From: a virus
Virus record (IMG/VR): IMGVR_UViG_3300021197_001279
Span: 1-64,000 of that record
Direction: 5' to 3' (one strand)
Length of the DNA stretch: 64,000 nucleotides
Shown here piece by piece: positions 8,902 through 17,809 of the stretch. The position numbers and the translations under genes are program-made. Under the pieces are notes generated by a model. The model did not search any database. It was not told the DNA's origin and saw only the letters and a list, made by a program, of their open reading frames with translations. Position 1 is the stretch's first letter. Each line of letters starts with the position of its first letter.

Positions 8902-9738
8902 TCATCGTTGAGGCCAAAAAAAGTCGATCCCGAACGGGATCTCTACCTCCTCTGTGTGTCCACAGCTTTTGCATTTCATTTCTTGCTTTATCTCAATGTT
9001 AGGAGTAGCAGCCTCAAGACACAACTTTAGATGCCGGGCATCAGCAGCGGTGATGTTTTCTAGGACTCTGTGGATTAATTCTGTATCCTCGGAGTCTTCA
9101 ATTTTAATCGCAATTAATTTAATCTGTTCAAGCGTTGCACTTAAACTCTCGCTCTCAACATTGTCCATAATGTATTTTGCCAGGTAAGTTTCATCTTTGT
9201 TTGTCAACAATCTGAATTGTACACTGAACTTACAAAGAGGTAGCGTTGTACTAAATGTTCCATCTTCATTCTCGGCTATGTTAAGGGCCTCAGAAAGCCG
9301 TGTAGCGATAAGCCTAGGCTTGGTTAGGTTAAACACCATTTCGTTCGTTACAGAGCATTCTCGACACTTTACAGAGGCATCATAGCCTGCTCCATAAGCT
9401 GTTGCTCTTGCTGCAATTAATAAAGCATTCTTATCACCAATTAAAAGTTCATCAACGTTAATTGAATCATCAATGATAATGTTTTGCAAGAAGCGGTCAA
9501 GAACAATGCCCTTCGCAATAAGTGACCGATTTGTTAAAATGTCCTCATCCTTTGCAGTCATGAAGCGAATCTCAATCGAGTCCTTTCCATGTAATGGATG
9601 GCCTTTAGCGTAATGCTTACCCTTTGAAGGTATGTCAACAAGTTCTGTTGGAGCGACAAAATCTAACAGGCTCATCGGTGGAGCATCTGTTGTTGCCGGG
9701 CTGGTTTTTCCAAGTCGGCTTGAATTATTTCTTCCCAA
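8902..9738 (-). CDS. Baseplate hub assembly protein, T4 gp26-like (T4_baseplate family)
   Basis: 278 residues with the hallmarks of the T4 gp26 family: PSKGKHYAKGHPLHGKD (about residues 37-53), then RFMTAKDEDILT, then LLIGDKNALLIAARATAYG, a zinc-binding CREC motif (about 125) paired with CKSCGH near residue 257, and a terminal FGIDFFWP. In T4 this protein helps assemble the hub that initiates the tail; in many phages the equivalent gene just before the tape measure encodes the tail chaperone. The last codons carry a run of seven Ts (GAC TTT TTT TGG), a possible slip site into the overlapping 56-residue frame. T4 gp26 is shorter (208 aa); the N-terminal 35 residues here are low-complexity. Confidence 0.85.
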   Translation of the reverse strand: MGRNNSSRLGKTSPATTDAPPMSLLDFVAPTELVDIPSKGKHYAKGHPLHGKDSIEIRFMTAKDEDILTNRSLIAKGIVLDRFLQNIIIDDSINVDELLIGDKNALLIAARATAYGAGYDASVKCRECSVTNEMVFNLTKPRLIATRLSEALNIAENEDGTFSTTLPLCKFSVQFRLLTNKDETYLAKYIMDNVESESLSATLEQIKLIAIKIEDSEDTELIHRVLENITAADARHLKLCLEAATPNIEIKQEMKCKSCGHTEEVEIPFGIDFFWPQR

Positions 9739-9749
9739 TTTTCACCTCA

Positions 9750-10295
9750 TTAGTTTATGGTATTTGCAACAAGGGAAGCCCTTGTCGCTGCTCTACCGGC
9801 ACTATCATCAAGTGCAGCAAAGTCGTATGTAATTTGTATTGTTAGCTGGACTAGTTCGTCTGAAGAATAGTCTAATTTCCCAAAGTCAATGTTTGTTATT
9901 ATACTGTTGTGTAAAGTCCAAACTTCCAATGCCTCGCCATCTGGTCCAAGTTGATAGAAGATAATGTCATCACTGCCATTAAATCCTTCTTTCTTGATAC
10001 CGTCTACGTTAGGAACAGCTTCACCACCAAAGCCAGGATTATTGTACCCAGAGTTTGTTAGGTACTTGTAAATCTCTCCAGTTCTCACTGAGTCGTCAAC
10101 AACGGTAATTGTAATTGGCTGCCAGGTTACAACCCCAGGAAAGTTAAACTTATGGTTGATTAACTGATAGGAGTTGCTAGAAACTTCGACAGTGGGCTTG
10201 TCAATAGACTTAGCCCACCACCAAATTTCATTGCCATCGATCTTAAAACGAAACTGTCTTTTTGGATCAGTTGTATTGTCTTTCCAGAAAGCCAT
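9750..10295 (-). CDS. Tail tube protein, second copy (gp19-like)
   Basis: 181 residues, clearly paralogous to the preceding 186-residue protein: both begin M(A/G)FWK(D/E)N...(D/E)PKR.(F)RFKI, have a WWxKSI/VxxP segment, an FPGxVxWQ(P/D)IT(I/L)T strand and an acidic SDEL/SDDL stretch near the C-terminus. T4 gp19-type tube proteins polymerise into the rigid inner tube inside the sheath. The gene lies after sheath and tube 1. Two tube genes suggest either a specialised terminal ring (as gp54/gp48 are tube-like in T4) or a mixed tube. Confidence 0.85.
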   Translation of the reverse strand: MAFWKDNTTDPKRQFRFKIDGNEIWWWAKSIDKPTVEVSSNSYQLINHKFNFPGVVTWQPITITVVDDSVRTGEIYKYLTNSGYNNPGFGGEAVPNVDGIKKEGFNGSDDIIFYQLGPDGEALEVWTLHNSIITNIDFGKLDYSSDELVQLTIQITYDFAALDDSAGRAATRASLVANTIN

Positions 10296-10303
10296 CCATC
10301 ACC

Positions 10304-10864
10304 TTATTGAATGTAAGAACGAGCAGTAGCGCCTCTATTACCAGCCAAGATGTCACACTCAGCCCAATCGTAAGCAATCGTCATTGAGATTTCGCGAAGA
10401 TCATCAGAATCGTAGTTGAAAGTTGAAAGGTCAGCATCAACAATCATTGGGTGCTTAACTGTCCATCTTTCAATGTCATTACCGTCTGCATCAATAACAG
10501 TGATTACAAGGCTACTAATAGCCTCATCAGTGCTTTTAACTTTAGAGATAGTGTCAAACTGACCGTTATCTTTTACCCTGAAGCCGCTCTGCTCAAGCAG
10601 GTTCATTACCTGTGAAACAGCATCTGGGTTACTTGGATCTACCATGGTTAAAGTAATGTCTTGCCATTTAACTTTTCCAGGAAACTTGTAAGTGTTATCA
10701 AGATACTGATGTTCTACAGGACTTGAAGTAAATGTTGGAATCTTTACAGACTTCCCCCACCACATAGCGCCACCACTAGTTGAAGCACCGTCTGCTGAAT
10801 CTAGTTGAATTTTGAACCTAAATAGTCTTTTCGGCTCAACGTCATTTTCTTTCCAAAAACCCAT
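10304..10864 (-). CDS. Tail tube protein, first copy (gp19-like)
   Basis: 186 residues directly downstream of the sheath gene, the classic gp18-gp19 order. Landmarks: GFWKENDVEPKRLFRFKI at the N-terminus, MWWGKSVKIPTF, YKFPGKVKWQDITLTMVDP and a C-terminal SMTIAYDWAECD. These recur in the next gene, so the pair arose by duplication. A good GGAG site precedes the ATG (TTATAAAATT spacer). This is the more likely main tube subunit because it is first and next to the sheath. Confidence 0.88.
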   Translation of the reverse strand: MGFWKENDVEPKRLFRFKIQLDSADGASTSGGAMWWGKSVKIPTFTSSPVEHQYLDNTYKFPGKVKWQDITLTMVDPSNPDAVSQVMNLLEQSGFRVKDNGQFDTISKVKSTDEAISSLVITVIDADGNDIERWTVKHPMIVDADLSTFNYDSDDLREISMTIAYDWAECDILAGNRGATARSYIQ

Positions 10865-10896
10865 AATTTTATAACTCCTTCAAAATTAATTAGTGT

Positions 10897-13788
10897 TTAC
10901 TCGAATTCTACACCGCTTCTAGAGACTACAAAATCAATAGCAATGAATTCAATAGCACGAGCAGGCTTGATGAAGATCTGAGCATACATAATGTTCTGAT
11001 CAATCAGGTCAGGTGTGGTTGTGGTCTCGTCAAGAACAATCTTGAACTCGGTGATACCAAAGTTAGACTTAACGCTTTGTAGGATTCTACTTGAGCGCGA
11101 CTTGAAGCGGTTAAAGGTTACGTCAACTGCTTGATCAAACAAGAGGTCTCGAGCCACAGCACCGATGCGCTTCTTGATGAATACCATCAATCGACGAACG
11201 TTGATGCGATCAAGAGCAGACTGCTGAAGCTGAAGTGTCTTTTGTCCGAACACAACAATACCACCGGCAGCAGTAAAGTTAGCAATTGGATTAACTCTTG
11301 CAGCATAAAGATCATCACGAAGACCTTTAGTTAGACTACGCCAAGTATTAGTTACGCGAGGTCCATTTGGCCCACCAAGAGGATTCAAACCACCACGATT
11401 AAACCCAGCAGGGGCAAACCATGGCTGAGAGACAGCCTCAGATGCAGCTAGTGCACCAATACCGGCAACCGATGGTGGGACTAGAAGTAATGGATTGGCA
11501 CTTGATACTGTGTCTGCAAGTCTAACCCAAGGATAGTAAGCAGTGGCATAAGAATTATCAAGGAATCTTGCTGATAAATTGTTTACAGTGCTTTCAACAG
11601 AACCAGCAGCAGCAACACCGTTGCCACCATCATGCCCTGGAACATAACCTCCTTCAAGGTCAACAATTGCAAGGTGATCAGCACGTTCTGCAGCGTTTGA
11701 TAAAACACGGTCAGTAATAGCGGTATCAGTAACACCAGGTACAGAAAGAAGATCAAACGTAACATACTCTGAATTAGAAACTATATCAAGTGCCTTCTCA
11801 AGAGTCGCTCTTTCGTAAGATGTGGTCTCATCAGAACCAATGTTTGTATTGTCGAATGGATCAGCCTCAAAGATGTCAAGACCATCACGCCCACCAAGAA
11901 GTGGAGCAACAAACTGTCTTACACCACCATCGGTCGAACTAGTCAAAAGAGTTGATATGGTATTACCAGGAGTTCCGGCAACAGAGGTTCCGGCAGCAAA
12001 TGATCCTTCTTCAAAGAAAAATCTTCTTTGATTAGTTTCTTTTCTAAGATCATCAAGAGTGAACGTGAATGAGTATTCCATTCCATCAGGAGGTGTTCCC
12101 CCTTCGCTTAACTGTTGAGTAAACCCACCAGGCAATTCTCTAACAATATCAAAGTAACTATCATCTTGTCCAGATTCAGTTGAAGTTCTTCTATGATCGA
12201 TACCAAAGAGATAATCTTTATCATAAGGGGCAGAATTTCTTGCAAAGCCTGCATTAGTTGTTTGCAAAGCAGGGAACCTGAATGAAGCAGATAAGGCTGG
12301 AGCAGTAATAGGAGCAAAGAAAACATCACTAGCATCAACCGCAGCCAATTTAAACCCTGGCATGTTCACACCACCAGTTACAAAACTATGAGTTTCTGGG
12401 GTTCCACCTACAGCAGCAGCACCGGTACCAAGCTTAGCAACATAAGTCGAACCAGAGATTAGTGTAAGCCCTAGTGGTCGCAGCGGACCAGCATATCCAA
12501 CAGGTAGTGCCTGAGCATTATTAAGAAGGCCGTTTTCAACTACTGATGCCATTTCAATTCTAATATAATCTGATCTGTTTTCATAAAGACCTAGGGTGTT
12601 GAATCTCTTCTCGACAGAATCCCATTCAAGTCTTTCGTTACCAATTACTTTAGCGACATAGTTTGCATCACCTGGCCTAAGGGTACAGCCAGTGAAAGCT
12701 TCTACTCTCTGTCCGGCATTATTAATAACGTTAACGGTGAAAGATGGTGGGTTTTCTGCATCTCCGATGTTAAGGTCTGCAATTGCAATCTTGTATTTCT
12801 TTTGAATCTCAACGCCTTCACTTAAAGCAGCAAATCTAAATAGTTGTTGTTGATTTGGCTTCTGATCAATAAACCAAGGAGTTCTTGCAACTTGTGCGTT
12901 ACCTCGATTGTATCCCCAGTTATTATTTGCATTTGAACCAGACTGAAGTGCGAGGATAATACCATATTGCTGACCAGGGTTATTGTTGAAATCATTTACA
13001 TGCTCGACAACTGATTGCTCGAAAGTCTCACCCAGGAAATAATCAACATCGGTCAAACCAAAGTTTGCATTGTTATTAATTTTTTGTGGGTTTGTGTTCA
13101 GTGCCTTTCTGATGTAGTTACTGGTATCTGTTGGGTCAAAATTTACAACAAAGTTTTCAGAACCAACCCTAACCTTAAAGGTACTAGCCTTTGCAGCCGT
13201 AGAGATAGACTCTACAAACTGACCAGAAGCAGTTACAGCAGTCGCAGGAGCGGTTACAGTGTCAACGGGAGTACCACAAAGCTGAACACCAGTGGCATCT
13301 CCATCAATATAAAACACAGCAGCTAACGACCCTGTGTGATTACCGGTCATTGTACCAGATGGGCTAATAAAAAGTCCATAAGCAGACTTGTTACTAGCTG
13401 GTGTTGCGCTTGGTCCATCAGCGATCTTCCAACCTGCTTCTCCAGCATCAGTGCTGGCATCCGGTGACTTTTCACCTAGAAGTCTAACAAATTTAACTGG
13501 TCCAATATCAGCAGATAGATAAGCCTGTGCAGCATACATTGCGTACATTGGAGTTGCGTAGTTTCCTCCCCTCCAAGGATCTGATGAAGGGCTTTGACCA
13601 GAAACAGGGTCCCCAAAGGTTTCTCTAAAATCTGCAAAGTTTCTAACAATAACAGGCTGCATCGCTGGTCCCATCGGTGCTCTACCAATAAGAAGGAGTC
13701 CATCTTCTTCGGGAGTCGGGGTAATCTGCGATTGATCAACTTCTCTCAGTTGAACACCAGGTGAAATAAAATCAAATCTTCTAGGCAT
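10897..13788 (-). CDS. Contractile tail sheath protein (gp18-like)
   Basis: 963 residues. The N-terminus RRFDFISPGVQLREVDQSQ and the C-terminal block (SSRILQSVKSNFGITEFKIVLDE, split over residues ~900-930, then IFIKPARAIEFIAIDFVVSR) are typical of T4-type sheath proteins, where these ends form the inter-subunit beta mesh that transmits contraction. The middle (about residues 130-650) is much expanded with Asn/Ser/Thr-rich domains; T4 gp18 is 659 aa. The extra domains probably sit on the outside of the sheath and vary between phages (inference). Tube genes follow at once; a CTATTTA element lies 33 bases upstream. Confidence 0.93.
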   Translation of the reverse strand: MPRRFDFISPGVQLREVDQSQITPTPEEDGLLLIGRAPMGPAMQPVIVRNFADFRETFGDPVSGQSPSSDPWRGGNYATPMYAMYAAQAYLSADIGPVKFVRLLGEKSPDASTDAGEAGWKIADGPSATPASNKSAYGLFISPSGTMTGNHTGSLAAVFYIDGDATGVQLCGTPVDTVTAPATAVTASGQFVESISTAAKASTFKVRVGSENFVVNFDPTDTSNYIRKALNTNPQKINNNANFGLTDVDYFLGETFEQSVVEHVNDFNNNPGQQYGIILALQSGSNANNNWGYNRGNAQVARTPWFIDQKPNQQQLFRFAALSEGVEIQKKYKIAIADLNIGDAENPPSFTVNVINNAGQRVEAFTGCTLRPGDANYVAKVIGNERLEWDSVEKRFNTLGLYENRSDYIRIEMASVVENGLLNNAQALPVGYAGPLRPLGLTLISGSTYVAKLGTGAAAVGGTPETHSFVTGGVNMPGFKLAAVDASDVFFAPITAPALSASFRFPALQTTNAGFARNSAPYDKDYLFGIDHRRTSTESGQDDSYFDIVRELPGGFTQQLSEGGTPPDGMEYSFTFTLDDLRKETNQRRFFFEEGSFAAGTSVAGTPGNTISTLLTSSTDGGVRQFVAPLLGGRDGLDIFEADPFDNTNIGSDETTSYERATLEKALDIVSNSEYVTFDLLSVPGVTDTAITDRVLSNAAERADHLAIVDLEGGYVPGHDGGNGVAAAGSVESTVNNLSARFLDNSYATAYYPWVRLADTVSSANPLLLVPPSVAGIGALAASEAVSQPWFAPAGFNRGGLNPLGGPNGPRVTNTWRSLTKGLRDDLYAARVNPIANFTAAGGIVVFGQKTLQLQQSALDRINVRRLMVFIKKRIGAVARDLLFDQAVDVTFNRFKSRSSRILQSVKSNFGITEFKIVLDETTTTPDLIDQNIMYAQIFIKPARAIEFIAIDFVVSRSGVEFE

Positions 13789-13821
13789 TAAAATTCTCCT
13801 TATGCATTAATACATTCAAAG

Positions 13822-13828
13822 TAAATAG
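13822..13828 (-). promoter_or_regulatory. CTATTTA late-promoter element
   Basis: The coding strand reads GAAACTATTTACTTTG, 33 bases before the sheath ATG, in a 62-base gap between neck and sheath genes. Confidence 0.65.
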
Positions 13829-13850
13829 TTTCTTCAACTACGAAACGCAT

Positions 13851-14678
13851 TTAAGGCCTATACTTTCCATCATCATTAGCCCATGGCCTTGTATCGCCAA
13901 GTATCACTCTTTCTCTTGTGATTCTTACTTGAACTTGATTCTCTCTTCTTGTGATCTTTGGGCGGTCTCTGTTAGGTCCCTCGGACACAAGATAACCAAG
14001 TACCTTAAGATTAATTGTGGCTTCAAACACTCGCTCTTCAACACCAAGATCAGTGACGTTATTGGTGTTGTAGTTGTCTTGAATAAACGCTTCGTAACGG
14101 TGACCATCATACTCAGCAAGAAAGCTGTTCTTGGTATCAAAAACAAAACCAGGTAATAATTCATTCATCTGCTGTTGGTATTCTGTCTTTATCTTAACTT
14201 CGTACATGCATGTTATGTATGTTGGTACTGGAACAGTGATCGTTTCATAAACTATCTTTGAATTATCTCCTCTCCCTGTTTCGTCTCCGCGACCTGATTG
14301 TCTTAAACGATCAGCGTTGGCAAAGTTTCTTGTCTTGTCTTGCTTAATAATCCTTGTAGTTGCAACAGTTCCGCCACGATAATCGTTGACTTCTCCAATT
14401 GTCGCTTGAAAACCACCTTTAAATGTGTCCTCTCTAGATACTGATGCTCTGTGTACTGACATAAGGGGAAGCTTAAGTTTTCCAACAGAGTCTCTAAGTT
14501 CTTTGTTGTTCTTAATTTGATAAGGTCTCTCTGATCCGTGCCATACGATTGGTACCTTTTTAAAGCCATCGTTTGTTGTACATGAAAGATTGAGTACTTC
14601 ATCAAGATAATAGTAGATGGCAGAGTCAATTGTCTCTAGGCTTGATGGTTCAAATGTTTCTACGCTTTCACTGGGCAT
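13851..14678 (-). CDS. Tail completion/sheath stabiliser-like protein (gp15 position)
   Basis: 275 residues from the ATG at 14676-14678. The frame is open further upstream to a TTG at 14723, but the ATG gives a normal 11-base overlap with the preceding gene. The protein has VPIVWHGSERPY (about residues 45-56), LKLPLMSVHRASVSRED (about 67-84) and a PTYITCMYEVKIKTEYQQQMNELLP region, resembling the layout of T4 gp15, which caps the tail tube and locks the last sheath ring. It sits between a neck-like gene and the sheath, the expected place for gp15. Assignment rests on pattern and order. Confidence 0.7.
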   Translation of the reverse strand: MPSESVETFEPSSLETIDSAIYYYLDEVLNLSCTTNDGFKKVPIVWHGSERPYQIKNNKELRDSVGKLKLPLMSVHRASVSREDTFKGGFQATIGEVNDYRGGTVATTRIIKQDKTRNFANADRLRQSGRGDETGRGDNSKIVYETITVPVPTYITCMYEVKIKTEYQQQMNELLPGFVFDTKNSFLAEYDGHRYEAFIQDNYNTNNVTDLGVEERVFEATINLKVLGYLVSEGPNRDRPKITRRENQVQVRITRERVILGDTRPWANDDGKYRP

Positions 14679-15159
14679 TAAATAATCCGTCCCTTGCTCT
14701 AATGCACTCTGCTTGTATCTCAAAGCGTGGTGCTTCTACTTGCCCAAACAAAAGCTTGGGTTCGTTGAGTTTTACGATCTCATAGTAAATACTACCGTAT
14801 CTAACAAAGTCACCTTCTCGCACAAATAGGTTCTGGTCTTCTGTGAGTCTTCTCTTGTGGAAGTTCACTTTAATCTTTGTTGATTTATCAATTGCAATAC
14901 CACTCATGTCAGAGGTTTCAACTCCTTGGTACTCAACAAGCGCATGAACACGTACAGGATGAAGGAACGTTTTTTGTATTGCCTCTCCATAGATTGGGTG
15001 ATAGTTTGTATGCTCAATGTCGATTGGGAAGTAAAGGACCTGTTGACCAACAACTCGTTCGATAATTTCATCGTTGATTTGCTTTACAAGATTCTTTTCT
15101 TTTTCTCCAAGAAATAGTGGAGGTGGTGGCGATGCCGGTTGTTCCCATTCGTTGGACAT
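14668..15159 (-). CDS. Neck/head-completion protein (gp14 position)
   Basis: 163 residues. A proline-rich start (PASPPPPLF) leads into a beta-rich body: QQVLYFPIDIEHTNYHPIYGEA (about residues 40-61), KINVFHK-type strands, then FVREGDFVRYGSIYYEIV (about 112-129). This 'gate-like' sequence of a modest neck protein that specifies a surface strand pair before the tail terminator resembles gp14-type neck proteins of T4-like phages. Gene order (unknown 880-residue gene, this, gp15-like, sheath) supports a head-tail joining role. A GAGGG site precedes the ATG. Confidence 0.6.
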   Translation of the reverse strand: MSNEWEQPASPPPPLFLGEKEKNLVKQINDEIIERVVGQQVLYFPIDIEHTNYHPIYGEAIQKTFLHPVRVHALVEYQGVETSDMSGIAIDKSTKIKVNFHKRRLTEDQNLFVREGDFVRYGSIYYEIVKLNEPKLLFGQVEAPRFEIQAECIRARDGLFNAQ

Positions 15160-15162
15160 TTA

Positions 15163-17805
15163 TTACCCTCTTAAAATTCTTAGTTTAACTCTTCTTTTTG
15201 ATTCAGTCACTCCCTGCTCAGGCTCTGGGTCATCAAAGGAAACCTGTGATGGTGTTTGTCCGAGGTCCTGGTCGGCCTGGGCGATAACATCTGCGATGCC
15301 TAGTTTTTCAAGAGGAATGTTGTTATCAATGTAATCTACAAGATGGTCATTGATTCCCTCAAAGTAGGCTTCCTCTGCTATTGAATCAAGGTGATCTTTA
15401 ATTTCTGATTTCTTCTCAAAGTCATACTCATTAGCATACCAGCCAAGTTGGTATACAAACTGATCTTCGTCTTCGTCTTCTAATTGAAAGTAAATTCTCA
15501 TTTTGTCCACTGGAATTCTCAGTGCAACCTCACCTCCAAGTGCATCATACACAACATTTCGCACAAGACCTCTTGCAGATTCATTTGCGTATGCATGCTT
15601 AAGAAATGCAGCAATCTTGATACCTTCCTCTTCGTCTTTTTGATACTCGGTTACACCCTTGATTCTGTAACCAGAGGACATCGGTTCACCGGTTTCATCG
15701 TCATGGTACTCTTCAAAATCAATTTCAAAATCTCCATTAACATTTTTGTTCCAGAATTGGTTCTCGGCTGCTTCGCCAAAGACGTATTCGTTACCGCCAG
15801 GTAGAAGATCGTCTGCTTGAAGTGCCTTCTCGATAATCTGATGCATTGCACCACCTCGTGTTGCAAGGTGGTTAAATCCAAGCCCAACTCCATAACTCGA
15901 CCCGTCACCGGCAAAAACTTGCTCAAGTTGATACTCTATCTCTTCATACTGCCAATAACCCCCAATTATCTCAGACAAGAAATCACTATTGATATCTATC
16001 AATACTTTGTAGCCTGAAAATCTTGGGTCCTCAATGTATGTTGTTGTAACATTATCAACTAGACTTTCTCGCTGACCCAGCAATTCACCAAAGTTATCAA
16101 GTTTGCTATCGATTAGATCATTAACAGATGATGCTTCAGCGTAAGTCATGCCGGTTTCTCTTGGAAATTCAAAACGAAATTCAACAGTAGCGCCAATACT
16201 GATGTTGAAAGTGTCATCCCATCGTTCAACTTCATAATTAACATCGATGTTGGATGAAAGGCCGAGATTTTCAATTGTCTGTTGGATAATTTCTTCAACC
16301 GCTGCTTCGTTCATAAATCCTGCCTCAGCGGCTAATTCCCTCTCCATGTCATTGTCATAGTTTACTGAACCGATAAAGTTAATCTCAACGTCAGGAAATG
16401 CAATGTTAAACATTCTTGGTAAAGCATCTTTAACTCTAGCGCCCCCATCTTGGTATGAACCACCATAACGAGTAAAGGAATACATGCTAACATTATCGGA
16501 GGTTGTGAGTTCCGCCTCAGCAATGGCCTCAATCTTTTCTTTTTGTGCTTCCACTGTGGTGTTGTAAAGGTGATCCACAAGACCAGGAACTTTTTGTCCA
16601 TAAACGTTTCCTTGAGGAACAAGAAGTCTGATCGGGTTATCATCGCCGTTACTATTGTATGATACGTGCTTAATTCTCACTCTTGACACAGGAACCATAC
16701 CTTCAACGCCCCTTTCTTCGTCTGCAAAGATTTCTCCATCTCCCGCTTCTGGTAGTTCGTGTAGGTCAAGTTTCTCTCTAATCATCTCTGGGGTTATTTC
16801 TTGTCCTTCTTCTGCTCCGACAAATTCTCTAATGCTTTCTTCGGTCACAACATAGGAAATAAGACCATTACCGTGAGCCTCAGCCAAAGCACAGACGTTG
16901 TATTCGTCAAATCCCGCTGTTCCCTTACGAGAAGGTAATGAGTGACAAGAGTCTAAACCACGAAAGTCAGACATACGATAGACATCGATTGGGTGTCTGG
17001 AATAAATAATGTAGTTCTGCAACTTGTAGTTATCAATGTTTCTGGTTAGGTCATCCAATTTGCTTCCATCCAAAAGAAAGTCAGCAACTTTTTTAGCCGG
17101 TGGGGCGAGGGTTGTTTCAAAATAATTTCCATGACTTTTATTGAGTGATCCGAGTTTTGAATGGCGATAGGCTTCCGCTGCATCACTATCCCAATTATCA
17201 TAGTTTCCTTTTCCAAACAATTCCTTAAATGAAGCAATAAGTTTTGCAGCGCGTTTTGAGGCCTTTGCTATTCTTGGGATATATTCTCCCGCGACTTCCT
17301 CAAAACCTGGTCTTTCTCCATCTTCGTCTACTGTAAGTTCTCCGAGTTTGTCGGTGTATTCGTTAGCAAGGTCCCAGACACCTGTGACTCCTTCTTTCCA
17401 GTTTTCCCAGTTGTTAATAAAGGAAATTATGCGAGAGCCGATTTTTGATAACTTTAGATCAATTGTCTTTGAGACCTGTCTTCTGTTACCTTCTTTATCC
17501 TTGTATTCCTTCTCGACAACTTTAGTTGCCTTAAGAACAGGTTTTTTACCTGATTCGTCAAGATAGATAGTCCAACCGGCTCTACCGAACCACTTCTCCA
17601 AGTCGGCAAGAATACCGGTGGATTCTGTAGCACTAAAAGTTTGGGCCGTGCGATACTTACCATTGAAGAAATCATCAAACGGCAAGGCAGACGGAGGCAT
17701 CTCAAGGAGGTCTCCGAGATACTCAATCTCTTCTTCTGTGGCCTCTGTAACCTGTTGTTTTGATTCTAGGAGAAACTTTCTCCAAGTGCTGTCATTAAAC
17801 TTCAT
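15163..17805 (-). CDS. 880-residue unknown protein, candidate internal head protein
   Basis: Not recognised as a structural family. It begins MKFNDSTWRKFLLESKQ: the short amphipathic WRKFLLE followed by Ser resembles the capsid-targeting peptide of T4 internal proteins (MKTYQEFIAE), and LLE fits the L/I-x-E rule of gp21-type proteases. A second element around residues 270-320 (RHPIDVYRMSDFRGLDSCHSL, separated from YNVCALAEAHGNGLISYVV) looks like the 'MS...SCxSL' block of uncharacterised phage proteins. The C-terminal half is acidic and rich in Asp/Glu/Tyr; the last residues are basic (SKRRVKLRILRG). It lies in the neck region. A packaged effector, comparable in size to T4 Alt (682 aa), is a testable guess; a neck component is the alternative. 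Confidence 0.75.
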   Translation of the reverse strand: MKFNDSTWRKFLLESKQQVTEATEEEIEYLGDLLEMPPSALPFDDFFNGKYRTAQTFSATESTGILADLEKWFGRAGWTIYLDESGKKPVLKATKVVEKEYKDKEGNRRQVSKTIDLKLSKIGSRIISFINNWENWKEGVTGVWDLANEYTDKLGELTVDEDGERPGFEEVAGEYIPRIAKASKRAAKLIASFKELFGKGNYDNWDSDAAEAYRHSKLGSLNKSHGNYFETTLAPPAKKVADFLLDGSKLDDLTRNIDNYKLQNYIIYSRHPIDVYRMSDFRGLDSCHSLPSRKGTAGFDEYNVCALAEAHGNGLISYVVTEESIREFVGAEEGQEITPEMIREKLDLHELPEAGDGEIFADEERGVEGMVPVSRVRIKHVSYNSNGDDNPIRLLVPQGNVYGQKVPGLVDHLYNTTVEAQKEKIEAIAEAELTTSDNVSMYSFTRYGGSYQDGGARVKDALPRMFNIAFPDVEINFIGSVNYDNDMERELAAEAGFMNEAAVEEIIQQTIENLGLSSNIDVNYEVERWDDTFNISIGATVEFRFEFPRETGMTYAEASSVNDLIDSKLDNFGELLGQRESLVDNVTTTYIEDPRFSGYKVLIDINSDFLSEIIGGYWQYEEIEYQLEQVFAGDGSSYGVGLGFNHLATRGGAMHQIIEKALQADDLLPGGNEYVFGEAAENQFWNKNVNGDFEIDFEEYHDDETGEPMSSGYRIKGVTEYQKDEEEGIKIAAFLKHAYANESARGLVRNVVYDALGGEVALRIPVDKMRIYFQLEDEDEDQFVYQLGWYANEYDFEKKSEIKDHLDSIAEEAYFEGINDHLVDYIDNNIPLEKLGIADVIAQADQDLGQTPSQVSFDDPEPEQGVTESKRRVKLRILRG

Positions 17806-17809
17806 TATG

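Noticed and set aside
10819-10825. CTATTTA inside the tube gene (also in sheath, primase and others)
   Set aside because: These fall in Leu-Phe codons and not ahead of starts; the 7-mer is expected several times by chance in coding DNA.
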